Position numbers and translations under genes: made by a program. A stretch of DNA of 64,000 nt, taken from contig NW_004457737.1 in NCBI RefSeq assembly GCF_000203815.1, forward strand, positions 2,294,001 through 2,358,000. Reading direction: 5' to 3'. Of the stretch, positions 45,691 to 59,337 are shown in pieces (within the stretch, counting starts at the first letter, position 1; each line of letters starts with the position of its first letter). This DNA comes from Cavenderia fasciculata (Eukaryota; Evosea; Eumycetozoa; Acytosteliales; Cavenderiaceae). The notes beneath the pieces were generated by a model. That model was not told the DNA's origin. It ran no database searches and saw nothing but the letters and a program-made list of their open reading frames with translations.

Positions 45691-46799
45691 AAAGTGCTTT
45701 AATTATTTGTAAAGGGAATGCCTTGCCCAAAATCTAGATACTAGGCTAGGAAGCCGATTCATGAACAGCGTTGATGAATGTTGGGAAGAGAGAGGTGGGA
45801 AACAGCCTTCAGAACGATCATCCCCTCAACCAACACTCACACCTCACTCTCTTTTTATTTATAAATCATAACATAACAACAAGAGGTAGTAAAGTTAGTT
45901 AGAAATTATAATAATTAATTAAAAAAAGAGAAAGAGAGGAGGAGAGGTAGAGAGAGGTGAGCAAAGCAATTCATCTATTTCTTTAAAGACAACCATAAGA
46001 TTAATCTTTTAGATAGCTTTTTCATCATCAACCATCGATTTTTTAGTGTGGTAAGTGTGTTTGTTTGTGTTAATGAAGATTCTTTCTTTCATAATAATTC
46101 ACACCACTCATGATATACTAGTTGTATTGCATATATTATATATATAATATAATATATATATTTTGTATTTGTATTTTATTTTTTGGTGACAATGATCCAT
46201 ATTGTACAATAACCATTAATATTACTACTATTCAACAACAATAACCAACAACATCTACAGAATAGTTTTAGAGATAACAAGAGGTGTGAATAGATTAAAA
46301 GAGAGTGAGTTAAAGTTTAAAGCATACTGCTATAGCTATAGGAGTTGACTTGAAGATCCAACATTATTAAGAACTTTTAATATTATATATCAGAAATCAT
46401 TGCACCTTTTATTCATTACTTCATTACCCGCCACGATAAGGTATCATCTCCATCCATTTAAATATATATATATATATATATATCATACAACTTTATTATT
46501 TATTTATTTATTCATTGTTGGTTGTTGCTGTTCGTTTTTTCACTATTTTTGGGTAATTTTTAAATAATACAATTAACGGCATCACAAACATTCACATACA
46601 TACATCAATTTCATTCTTTTATTCTTTTTATTCTTTTTATTCATTTATTATTGTTACTTCTTCATATCTATCTTCTTTTAAAAATCAATTATTAATATTA
46701 TTATTATTCTCCCATTCGTTTACCCTTTTAGTTTTCAAGTAATAATAATAATTATATTTATTCTATTTTTAGATAGATAAAAATAAATAGTCATCAATC

Positions 46800-47617
46800 A
46801 TGATATTATATAGTTTAGTTAGTTTTAATGGAGAGATTGTAGAGAGTAATGATATATATTCACCATCATTTACATTGTTGACACGAAAGATATTGAAACA
46901 AATCAATCGGAACCAATCCAACCGTAAATCATATCTCTACAATAGCAATTTCATTCATTACATCTTGGAGAACAAAACAATCTTTATGACAGTATGCGAA
47001 ACTTCTACAGACTCTAGCGTTGCTTTCGAGTTCCTTTTGGATATTCAAAATGAATGGAATCACAGTCATTCCCTGTCATCAATCGATTTGTCAAAAGCAG
47101 AGAAAATGCATCACATGGAATCTTTCCAAATTTTATTAAACAAAAAAATGGTAAGTTAAATATAAACAAGATGAATCAATATATATATGTATATAAACTA
47201 ATATAGTTGTATATCTTTTATGTTTAGCAATATTATTCACAATCATCATTTGATAATAGAGAAATTAAAGAACATGTAGTTGATATCCCCTATTTTGAAA
47301 CGATTGCAGACATTGATATTGAAAATGGATTAAATCAATTTACAGAAGATGTTGGATTTCAAGGATCATCGGATAATCCCCATGACCCTCTCATTGTTAA
47401 AACTGGAAAACGACCTCCCAATCACAATGAAAAGTATTGTTGTGGTATCTCCCTTTCAACTTTATATAAAATCATCTTAGTTTTATTTTTAATTGTAAGT
47501 AAATCAATCATCAATATCTAAATAATTACTAATTTATTATTATTATTTTAGATTTGTGTTTATGCTTTAATAGCTATATCATGTCACGGTATATTTTTCC
47601 AATCATGTGGTAGATAG
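46800..47617 (+). CDS. longin-domain membrane protein lacking a SNARE motif
   Basis: Three exons: 46800-47150, 47228-47494 and 47552-47617, 227 residues. Residues 1-115 read as a longin domain of the VAMP7/Ykt6 kind: MILYSLVSFNGEIVESNDIY, then FIHYILENKTIFMTVCETS and SVAFEFLLDIQNEW. The following 60 residues (KEHVVDIPYFETIADIDIEN and on) are acidic and lack the heptad pattern and central Arg of an R-SNARE. A single membrane helix follows (LYKIILVLFLIICVYALIAI) with a short Cys-containing end. Longin plus membrane anchor without a SNARE motif is the layout of plant phytolongins. Trafficking regulation at an endomembrane is inferred. A divergent SNARE motif cannot be excluded by eye. Confidence 0.7.
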
Positions 47618-48529
47618 ATAACTATAACAACGATAATAATAATCAAAACCAAATCTGTAAATTCCAAAGACAAAGAAAAAAAATCTGGATAATTATATTA
47701 TTATCCATTTTTTTTTTCTAATCCTCTTCCATTCCATTCCATCCATCCTCCCCCAAAACAAAAAAAAACTACCAACCATCCCAACCAATCATTGCAAAAA
47801 AAAAAAAGATAATAGTTTAATCATTGATCATGATTACATGTCTTTTCATCACCATACCCATTTTTTTATCAGCATCCTTCTTACAAATGTTCTATTTATC
47901 CCTCCTCTTCCTCAATGGTCATTAATGGGAATGACAAAACAATTAAATTAATTAATTAATAGAAAGCTACTCTTTTGAAGAGAGTAGAATGTAGAGAGCA
48001 GAGACATAGAACACAAATGTTAACATTACCAATCCAATCCATCCTTTATCTTTTTTAGAAACCAATAAATTCAGCACTACCAAAAGAGAGAGTAGGAGGT
48101 GATCGGTGATCAGTTTTATACACACATAAATATATGTAACCTACATACAGCATGTTGTTCAATTGAATTTTCTTTTCCTTTTTGTAGTATAGGTGGTTTT
48201 TAAGCATCATGATCCTTCCTTTTTTAGATCTGCAAAAGCTTTGCTAAAAATCCAAATTCGGGTCAATAATCAGTGTCCCAGGCCATAGGATTTTAAAATA
48301 TCTTGTTACGTGCGCGTTTGCTGACCTTTGAGAAAGCTAAAAAGCTCGCACCTTTGGGCGGATATTTAGGATAATCGATTTATAAAGTTGGTATAGTCCC
48401 GTGGGCTTGTTCCTCCACCTCCTCCTCTAGCTCATTCCACATCATTCTCATTCAACAACCAACAGTCTTCATAGGAGATAGTAATAATATAATAAAGGAG
48501 AGAGATAGAGAGAGAATGCAAAGAAAGAG
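47618..48529. other. spacer upstream of the Roco gene
   Basis: About 910 bases. It contains poly-A and poly-T runs near 47666-47720 and 47760-47810, and a GC-richer segment at about 48300-48420, some 150 bases before the Roco start codon, probably its promoter. No gene was recognised. Confidence 0.45.
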
Positions 48530-48865
48530 ATGGGTAGATTAAAACTAAATAAAAGTAATACGACAAACCAAGGTATTTTCGGAGTACCACTCGAAAGATT
48601 AAACCCAAAGTTAAAGATAAATGACATACCTAATCTAGTACATCGATGTTGTAAATACTTGTCACAATCTATACTTCAACTTGAACAACAACAACAACTC
48701 AAACAACAACAACAACAACAACAACATAAACAAGATATAGATAATAGTATTAATAATAATAGTCATAGTGATGATGATAGTAGTAGTAATGATATAGTAA
48801 TTGAAGAGATTGAACAACTATTTAAATTAAATCCAAATGACTTTATAGATAGTAGTAATAATAAC

Positions 48866-48906
<41 letters not shown>

Positions 48907-51900
48907 GAATGAGAATAAGTTATTATTATCACCATCATCATTGGATTTATTAAGAATAGATTTCAACTATTGGTTATTTGTGTATAGTCATAATGTTAAT
49001 CCTAATGATACTACAAGTAGTAGTAGTAGTTGTAGTAGTAATAACAATAATAATAATAATAATAATGGAATTGGATCGGAATTGGAAGATTTCAAAGAGA
49101 ATATTACAAGTAAAGAGGTAGTATGGTTACTATTAATCTATTACTTGCAGTCAATGTCAGTGTCACTGTTTGATAGTATTCAAGATGACCTATTCAACAG
49201 TGACGCTCAGATCATGCCGTTAATACTGTGCATGAATATGTTGTCACCTCTAGTCCGACCAACCATAGTCACTCTCCTATCATTCTTTAATCAACTGTAC
49301 AAATCAACCAACAAAGCTCAACCACTACAACAATATTTAATTAATTTACTTGTACCATACTTTTTCACTACTAACATCAACAATAATAATAATTATAATT
49401 TATCAACATCACCTTCTAATAATAATAATAATATGAATAATAATAATATTAATAATATAAACTCTGATATTAAAATAACAAATTGGAGATTATTATTAAA
49501 TACATTCTTAAAGAATTATGAAAAGATATTCTCTAATCAATTACCAAAACAACCAAGATTGATTCCAGGTGAAGATGTTGTATTTCCAGTTACAATTGCC
49601 AAGTATTTGGTATCTACTACTTTAGATATGAATCAACAATCAATGTCATTGTCATTATCTTCCTTGTCATCGTCATCATCACCAATAGTATTCTCAACAT
49701 TAATGATGTCAGCATCATTGCCATCGGATTATGGGTCTAGTGCAAACAATTTATCGTCTGCTGGTATATCACCAACTACTGCATGTGTTAGTATATGGGT
49801 GACCAACTATCGTATCATCTATCGATATTGGGTCGATGGTAAACAAGACCGCATCTTTGAGACTCAAGGTATCGAATTGTCCAGTATTCAAAGTATCACC
49901 AAACAAAAAGGAACACATCGATTCATCAGGGTGACTACTAGGCATTTCAAAGTTGTCTATTTTGGGTTCCTCTCCAAACAAGACGAAGAAATGTTTATGA
50001 ATATCACCATTAAAATGGCATTCCACAAACCTCTCAAATCTCTATTTGCCTTTTCCAACCTTGAAAACAATCCAATTGGCAATAACCTTGTAAAACTATC
50101 AAAATATCGTCTCATAACAACCATCAAACATCATCAACATTGGGATCTCTATAACAAAATTGAATATCAAAAATTAAATCTTGATCCTTTAATTTGGAGG
50201 TATGAAAAAAGAAAACAAACAAAAACAAACAATAGTTTTATTAATTTATTTTATTTATTTATTTTTCTAGAGTATCACAAATTAATATAAAGAATGATAT
50301 ATGTTCAACTTATCCAAGTTCATTTATTATACCAACCAATGCATCTGATTCATTGATTAGAGAGATATCACATTTTAGAAATAATAAGAGGTTTCCAGTG
50401 GTTACTTGGGTCAATCCAAACAATCAATATGTATTCCTGGCGATATCGGATCAACCTAGAATAGATTATTTATTGGTGACTGCATCATCATTTGGAGATG
50501 ACGACGATGAACCTGCTGGCACTGGTTATGATCTTGGTCTAGTCGATTTGTTACATCAAACTAGTACAATGAAAAAATCTGGTTCTGCTCTTGGAATGGA
50601 TCAAAATAATAATATTGTTGATGGTGGTGTATCAACAACGAATCAAAAATACCCATTAACAATTTATGAAACTGGTAGTTTACCAAAAAAAAGTAGTCTT
50701 GCCTATGAATCATACTATCCACAATGTCGATTTGTTTATTTGGGTTTGGATGGTATAGACAAGTTAAGAGATAATTATAGCAAGTTGGGTGAACTGTGTA
50801 TGACCTGTCTGCCAGTACTATCCAGTTTTCTTTCAAATAGTGGTGGTGTCGTTTCATCGTCGTCAATGTCAAATAACAAAACAGAGACAATCGATAAACG
50901 TCGTTGGAACGATGAAATCAACAGATTGGATTGGATGGATAGTGTCAGAGCGACAATGAGTGCAGTGATAAGAGTGGTCCAACACTTTTCACATGGCAAG
51001 TCTGCTATTGTCACTTCGTCAGAGGGACATGATCGCGACGACCTATTGGTCTCTTCAGTGGTACAGTTAATGTTGGATTCAAGCTTACGTACAATCACAG
51101 GATTCCAATATCTAATCGATAAGGAATGGTGTGCATTTGGTTATCCTTTTGGAGACCAATTTAAAATTGGTAATAGTAGTAATGATGTATTATCATCTTC
51201 GTCGTCATCATCATCTACAGGTAGTGGATCAGGATCAGGATCAGGATTAAATAGTAGTGGTACACAAAATGTAAATGCAACTATCTTGTCATCGGTAGGT
51301 CAACAACAATCACCGATTGGATCAAGAGCACCAGTTTTATTCATTTTATTTTGTGATTGTGTCATTCAACTACTTCACCAATACCCAACCGATTTTGAAT
51401 TCAATCAATCATTGGTACTATTTATTAGTGAGAGTGTGTTTAATGGCAAATATGGTAATTTTTTATACAAGAATCATAAAGAGGCAGAACAATTGAATAT
51501 CAGGAAAAATACTCGGTCCATTTGGCCTGATATTCATCTCAATGTAAATAGATTTATTAATCCACTTTATAATTCTTATTCTACAACTTCATTGTCAACA
51601 AATCGGTATGTAACAAAAATATTCAAACCATCGATTAGATTATATATATTGACTTGATTTGTTTTTTCATTTCAATAGATTTAATTTAAAACAATTAATA
51701 TTTTGGGGAGAGTTTTATACAAGATGGGTAGTATCAAGTCATAGAAATACTGCCAAAAAACTATTGGAGCTACAAATGGAGAATCGTGACATCATTGTTC
51801 AACAAAAATCGATGGACATTAATTTAAATTGTGTAGGTCTTTATGATTTACCAGACTCTATTCTACATGAATCAAAAGTGATTCCATATGTTAAATTTAT

Positions 51901-54710
51901 AACTTCTATTCATTTATCAAATAATAATTTAACTTCACTTCCATCTGTTTTATTAAAATTTCAAAGTATGTTAAATTGTAATTAATAATATTGTCAATAG
52001 ATCTCTAATTAATATTCTTTCATTTCTTTTTAGATTTAAAAGAATTAATTATTGATAATAATTTAATTAATCATTTACCTGGAATGTTTTTAATATTATT
52101 ACATGATAAGATTAAAGGTCTTGAACATATTAGTATAGCTCAAAATCACTTGACAGTGATACCACGTGAAATTGGTCAATTCACTTCATTGAGGAAATTG
52201 AATCTAATGGATAATCGAATCGAAGAGATATCACCACATCTCTCAAAATTGGATAATCTCTTGTATTTGGATCTCAGCAGAAACCAACTAAAAGAGTTTA
52301 CCATGGAATTGATTAATCTTCATTCATTGACCGATCTTAGATTTGCTGGTAATCGAATTCAAACTCTACCAAGTCTATTATCAGAGTTGGTTAATTTAAA
52401 AAACCTTGATCTTCGTGATAACTTAATCTCAAAGATTCCTCATTCCCTAGAATCACTAAAACAACTTAAAAAATTAAATCTTTTATCAAATAATATTAAT
52501 AATGTAAGCAAAGTAGTAATAATCAAGAATATACCCTCCCAATACTAATCTAATTATATCTCACTCTCTATTTAGTTAATACCATTATGTAATATTGTAT
52601 CACTTGAAGAATTAATCGTTGATCATAATGTATTGGTAGAGATTCCATTGTCGATTGGTAAATTGGTTAATCTTCATCACTTGTCATTACAACATAACAA
52701 GATTCAAGTGATTCCAGAAGAGGTGATGAGTTTAACGTCTTTGGTGACTCTTAAATTATCGCATAATCAAATATCATGGATCCCTCCTTCAGTATCATCA
52801 TTGGAAATGTTGGAGAATTTGTCGATTGGACATAACTTACTCGATTCACTTCCACAATCGCTGGCAATGATGAAGAATATACAGAAATTACAGATTCAAG
52901 GTAACAACTTGAAACAACTACCCAAGGAATTAGAGTTACACGATGTCAAGGGTATTCTAAACTACCTCAAGGAACATATTGAAGGTATACAACCTTGTAA
53001 CAAGGTTAAATTAATATTCTTGGGTCATCAACAACAATCTAGTCAATTACAACAACAACCAGCAACATCATCTACTGGGTCGTTGTCACCTCAATTACAT
53101 CTATCTGGTGATCAACAACAACAACAACCAATACAACAAACATTAGTACCACAACAACAACAACAAATATCAACAACACGAGATACTATATCATCACCAG
53201 TATCTCCATTTGGTATTTTGTCATTCCTTTCTAGAGATTCTAATCAGAATAATGCCAATAATAACAGTTTATTCCATCAATTGTTTGGTCAACAATTATC
53301 CAAACAACAACAAAAAACAAATCAATCATTGTCGACAAAGGCAGTTGGTATAGAGACACACTCTATATCACTCCAAATCAACTGTACCAACAATGAAAAT
53401 GCCGATCCTACCACCATACAATTGGATTGCTGGGAGTTTGACGCCAAGGAGGCACTATGGGCCTACCAACCAATGTTTTTCACCGATAAAACAATCTATG
53501 TCATTCAGTTTCACTTTAATGCATTGGAAGAGAACTGTACAGTACTAAACAACTACCTCAATGGAATATCTCACAAATACTCGAATCTAAAGATATTTGT
53601 GATTGGAATATTGCCAGATGGCGGTGGAGTGTCAGACCAAACGATTCACTCGTGGCTAGCCAATTGGAAATCACTCAACAAACATACTGCATTCATAAAC
53701 TTGAAGATGGAATTTATGTTTTTGAATATTGGTGAAGAGGAAGATATCGATTCATTGAAGGAAAAGATTGTCAAGGCGATTGCTGATAGTGCGACAACAC
53801 CATCGTCGAGGAAACCAACGATGGTCAATGAAATGGTGCCATCGCCATTTGTATTGTTGGCAGATTACGTAGTTGAAAGAAGTTCGCAGCGACCGATTGT
53901 TGAAAGAGAAGAGTTGGTTGATATGGCCGCCATCTTTAATATAAAGGGTCGTGCTAGAATCGGAAATGTTATTCGGTACTTGGAAACAACCGGTACGATC
54001 ATTCAACACGGTGGTGACTATCAATTGGGTGATTTGATCATCATCAAGCCGCAATGGATCATTCAGACATTCACCAATGTCATCTTGTCGATGGTACCAA
54101 CGGGCATTGGTTGGTCGTCCAGCTCGGGTATTGTCGGACGTTCATTACTCCAGTCTGTCATTGAGTCGTCCAACCAATACTTTAACTACAAGCAAATGAG
54201 CGATGTATCGGTCGAGCGAATGCTCTCTATATTCTACCGATTCGATATAGTGTCGCTCTTTCAACCTCTTATCGGTCCCTACCTTTCACTCAAAGACGAT
54301 CAATTCAAAATACGAATTGGCAATAACTATCATAGTGGAAATCAACAACAACAGAGTTTAGTCAACGCCGATCCATCCTCTTCACAATTCAACTGTAAGA
54401 AATGGTTGTTTGATTATTTAATGGAATATAATTATATATTCTTTAGACAAGCAGATGATAATAATAGGGATAGTCTTGGTGGTGTTCAACAACAACAACA
54501 AGACAATAACAATACCAATGGAATCATTTTAATTGAAAGATCGATTCAATTTAATTATTCATTGCCCTCGACTATCATCACAATCATCAAGAGTAGAACA
54601 AGTCAAGTTGCCAAAGTTGAACAAGACAATAGATTGGGTGCACTCTATCTATCATTACAAGACCATTTAGAGAATAGTATTTCATCTAGATCTCAAACTG
54701 TTCTTTTAAA

Positions 54711-54750
<40 letters not shown>

Positions 54751-56730
54751 GGAAATTTGGTTAGATTATTAATTGAACAAGTATCAGAATCTAGAATTTA
54801 TTTATCAGTTGTTGGACCATCACAACGTATTTATTCGATTCAAGATTTGGTTGAAAAGGCAATTAATATTATTGAATCGGTTGCATCATTGTTATTGGCT
54901 AATAACAAATACAAGGTATTGGTTCCATGTATATGTTGCAGACAATCCGATTATGATTCATACCAATCATCTAGATTACGTAGTCCTAGTTTAATCGAAA
55001 AGTTAACGTCGAGCAAACAACAACAACAACAGAGCAATAGATCATCATCATTAATCAATCCAAAACTATTTGACAATCATTCAAGTGTGTCTGTCAATTC
55101 ATTGGTCATCGATGATTGTGGTTACTTTTTATTAGAGATTATCGAATTGGCCTTTCTCAATGATATTAGAGAGTTTAAGTGTCCGTCGACCAAAGGAATA
55201 CAAACAACTTCGATTCCCGTTAAATGGTTGTCACCGGACATTTCAATGTCATATTTACCAACCCCGGGTGTTGGTACTTCCAATATTCTCCAACACTCTT
55301 CGCTCATCTATGAAAAGGAACTTGGTAGAGGTGGGTTTGGTGTCGTTTACAAAGGTAAATATGGTCAAGAAACTGTTGCTATCAAGAAGTTGATCATCCC
55401 TGAAAGAGAAAATCAAAGTGCCGACGATCAACAACAACAATTGGAATTGCTAGATTCAACGGTCACTCTAGATGTTGTTGTTTCATCAACTCCATCCAGC
55501 AGTAGTAGTCCTCCAAACACCAATCATTCATTGATGAACCGTAATCGTAGTAGTAGCAAGATAGTCACTGTTGACATGCTCAGTCCACAAGACAACTTGG
55601 ATATCATTCAATGTTTTAGAGATTTTAGAAGAGAAAGCTATGTATTGGGACATTTACAATCTAAACCACGTGTATTAAGACTGGTAGGATTGGTTTTGTT
55701 CCCATTATGCTTGGTGACAGAGTTTGTTGCCAATGGTGACTTGGAACAGTTTTTGGCATCGAATAGACCATTGCCAATCCCCATCTGTTTGGCTCTTTCA
55801 TTAGACATTACATGTGGAATGATAGAAATGCATCATCGTAACAGTCCACCACTCCACCACAATGATTTGAAACCTCCCAACATCCTCCTTCAACAAATAC
55901 CAACCATTCAATCATCAGATCAATATCTTTTAGATTTAATACAATCTTTACAAAAGAAGCAACCAACGACATCCTCTTCTTCATCTTCATCTTCATCATC
56001 ATTATCATTGTCAAAGTTGAATTATATTGATCAAAATAATATCAATGCATTTACAGTGATTGGTGATTTGGGAACTGTTAGAGACTCTTATTCATCTAGA
56101 ATTGAAGGTAGACTAGTTGATAATCCAATCTATTTGGCACCAGAGATTATGAAGGGACAATGGCACAATCAACAGATAGATGTCTATGGATTCGGTGTCA
56201 TGTTGTGGGAGATGCTCTCCAACACTGGTGGATTCTTTTCAGAGATTAGTTTTTTGGGTGGTATCGAAGAGACGGTTTGTAAAGGTAATCGTCCACCTCT
56301 TTCTCAAGATCCATTAAATACACCATTTAAAAAACTCATTGCACTATGTTGGAGTCAAGATATTACACGTCGTCCTAGTTTTCTTCAAATCAAAGATCAT
56401 TTGGTTGAAATTACCAAACAATATTTAGTTTCAAACAAATTGGCTCCAAATACAATTCTAAATCAAAATAATCAAAATAGAAATATGACAATTATTAATA
56501 ATAATCAAATGACAAATGATGATAATCAATCTTCTTCCAACTCTTTCAACTCTATCAATAATAATAATAATAATGAAGACAACAACAATAATATAGATAA
56601 TATTGACAATGAGATGAATATTACATCAGTTGGTAGTATTAGAAATGGATGGTTGGATGCATTAATGTCATCTTCACAACAAAAATTAAGAACTACTCAA
56701 TACTTGAAGAGTCATATTGAAAATAACTAG
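48530..56730 (+). CDS. Roco9-like kinase with degenerate RhoGAP, myotubularin and Roc modules
   Basis: Five exons: 48530-50199, 50271-51605, 51679-51965, 52034-52503 and 52576-56730, 2638 residues. Order: RhoGAP-like N-terminus (IFGVPLERL...IPNLVHRCCKYL, residues 17-45); PH-GRAM (about 370-510; VSIWVTNYRIIYRYWVDGKQ); myotubularin-like domain (about 557-1060; RFPVVTWVNP, CSTYPSSFIIP); about 12 LRRs (about 1085-1370); Roc (about 1395-1600); COR (about 1680-2150; PFVLLADYVVERSS); and a TKL-type kinase (about 2168-2560). The kinase keeps ELGRGGFGVVYKG, VAIKKL, HNDLKPPNILL (HND for HRD) and GDLG (for DFG). In contrast the myotubularin loop reads IVTSSEGHDRDD, where C-x5-R is expected, so Cys is replaced. 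The Roc P-loop position reads LIFLGHQQQSSQ with no GKT/S, and the RhoGAP has no visible Arg finger (GIFR). Domain order fits Dictyostelium Roco9. Confidence 0.85.
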
Positions 56731-57000
56731 ACAAAGAGAGAAAGAATAAAACACAAAATTAGATATCTCCAAAAAAGGTTGTGGACAAAAATGAAATTTC
56801 ATAGATGGATCGATCTCAAAAGATCTTTTTTGTTGGGCAACCTCCATGTGCAACGTGGTTTTTCGCAGACACCCAATTTTTATTGGAAGATTTATTTATT
56901 TCTTTGTCCTCATCCATCACAAAATGATCATGATGAGGTCCATACGTGTTCATCTTCAAACCAAGAGAGATAGATAGTAGTAATAATCATATTTTAAAAG
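56731..57000. other. short spacer
   Basis: AT-rich spacer of 270 bases between the Roco gene and the PIN-domain gene; nothing recognised. Confidence 0.4.
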
Positions 57001-59135
57001 ATGTCACCAAAATTAATAGAAATGAAATCGCTCAAGCAATTGTATTCAATTGAAAGTGAGGGTATTCATTTAAAGTATGATGAAAAGGAGCACGGCCAAA
57101 GAAGATTATTATGTATTGATTTTGATAATCTTATATGCTCGCTTGATACAGAGTACCAGCTTAGACAACAGAGACTCATCCGATCGAATCAAATCAATGT
57201 GGTCTCTACACTTCAGTTTAGAGAATTTATGGAAACCAGTCTTAGAAAGCTGCTAGAAACTGGATTCAAGTTAGTATTTTTTAGTGATGGTGTAGAGAGT
57301 GAAGAGAAAGCCAATTCAACAAAAGTTGAAAGATTTGGAACCAGAGCTAAAAACTATAAATCTTTTGGTGAAAGAATTTGGGATCCAACAAAAAAGATTT
57401 CAAGTTATTCTAGTAAACCTTCAAATATTTTAGCCTATGTATGTATATATATATATCATAGACTATTTAAATATATAATTTATTTATTTTTTTTTTATAC
57501 GATATTTATTTTTGTAGGAAGAAGTGTATCATATACTTTTACACTTGATTGATCAAGGTCATCCAATTGAATGGAGTTTATGTAAAAAGGAAGGTGACTT
57601 GGAATTGATTCAATATGCTCACAAGTATAAAGAAATCCTTTATGGTATCCTTTCCAATGACAATGATTTCTTTTTCGCCAATGTTGGAAGTGACTGCACA
57701 TTGGTGACAACTGGGGACTTGGGATTCAACTTGGAACATGGATTTAGAAAATTCATTCCCTACAACTTTAAAACAACTTGTCAAAGATTAAATTTTAAAC
57801 ATAATTCATTATTGGTAAGCTATCTCAAATAATAATAATAATAATAATCTATCATCTAGAAATATTGTATTAATTAATTATAATTAATTAATTCATTTTA
57901 ATTATATTTTTTAGGTTATATTATTTGTATTAATTCATACTGAATTGGGAGCAAAGGATAAATCACTAGATTATTTTATAAAGTTGACCAATACATTGTT
58001 CCCTGTAGAGGATGAAGAATGGTTGACATCTAGTGACAATGTAGACACTATTGTCGAGAGAATTACAGATGCCTATAAATTAAATGAATTTAGACAAACT
58101 GTTTGCAAGGAGCTGTATCTATCATCTCAACCAAAGATATTGGCCAATGTACATCAAGACTGGTCATTGACAGAGTTTAATGGTATCTTTTCAAAGTTTA
58201 TCAATCCAAGAAAATTAATCTCATCGACTCTTTTCAGACCGAGTTTGGTGTCTATTAACATCGACCACAATGAATTGGTACATTGGAGAGATGATTCTAG
58301 TCAGTATATCACCTACTTGACTGCACCGGTTCGAACCAACATCTACTCTATGTTTTGCAGTAAACCCGTCACTGAAAGATTGATCGACTTTAATGCCAAG
58401 GATCTCGTCCAAACCATCCAAAGAGATCTTGTCAAAGTTCCCATCACTGCACTCGAATCATACCAAAATGAATCGATCGATACAATCACCCGTCTCAAAA
58501 CATTCTATCAAATGGCCAACGTGCAATGGCCAGACAACCAATTCGGCGATGAAATGACACCAGAGCTCAAAAGTATTCCTGTATGGCACCATTTTGTCAT
58601 TGCATCTTGGTTGTTTATTCTCAAGTGCAAGGATTGGAAGATTGTCGATGAGGATGAGTTTGACTGTTTCCTACTCCACTCTTTGTTCCTTCGTTATGGT
58701 CTTGGTAAGACTATATTGACAAGTGCACCACAATCACCAAACTCCAACCATGTTGAATACTTTAAGGGTACAATTGATAGATACAACTGTCACCAATACC
58801 AAATCTATGTGTTTTTCAACCTCATGTTATTGAATTGCTACCAAATCTCTGCTTGTTTGAATCTTGACCCAGACCAAACCAGACCTGCTCCATCACAATT
58901 CTCCGACGGTGATCTATACCAACTGCTATCGAAATCAGTTACCATCAACATTTACAATCCAAAGAATGTAAAAGACTATAAACCAACACCCAACCAAAAC
59001 AACAACAACGTCATTGGTATCGACAATAGACTATTCACCAAGTACCAATCGATCATCCAATCAAACAAACCATTAATGAATGATTTCAAATTAATTAAAT
59101 CAATCATTAAACCTTCATTACCACAATACAAATAA
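57001..59135 (+). CDS. XPG/Asteroid-like PIN-domain protein
   Basis: Three exons, 57001-57438, 57518-57814 and 57915-59135, 651 residues. The first 250 residues carry an XPG/FEN-like PIN fold: RRLLCIDFDNLICSLD (first acidic site), FKLVFFSDGVESEEKANST, then KKEGDLELIQYAHKYKEILY and GILSNDNDFFF, the XPG-I pattern E.D..I..A....LS.D.DF. The remainder (from VILFVLIHTELGAKDKSL) resembles the helical C-terminal part of Asteroid/FAM120-type proteins rather than a FEN1 nuclease core. Acidic residues are kept, so nuclease activity is possible, but Asteroid-family members usually act as RNA-binding regulators. No signal peptide or membrane helix. The family assignment rests on motifs only. Confidence 0.6.
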
Positions 59136-59337
59136 TAATTATAAACATCAATATTCACCTTCTCAAATAATTTAATAATTATTTAATATTAATATTAATA
59201 TTACTTCCAACAATATTCTCTAAACCATAAAAAAAAAAAATATAAATAAACCAAAAAAAAATATTCGAAAACCGACTCAAACAAATCCATTCATTACTGT
59301 ATTTCATCTTTTCATATATTTGATAAAGAAGTAGAAG

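Larger units (their letters stand above)
45426..46799. other. spacer with two CRE palindromes
   Basis: About 1.37 kb between mlh1 and the longin gene. It has two perfect TGACGTCA palindromes and, between 45590 and 45850, a less AT-rich block. AT runs follow at 46136-46160 and 46463-46482. No gene was recognised. The GC-richer part is about 1 kb upstream of the longin start. Confidence 0.5.
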
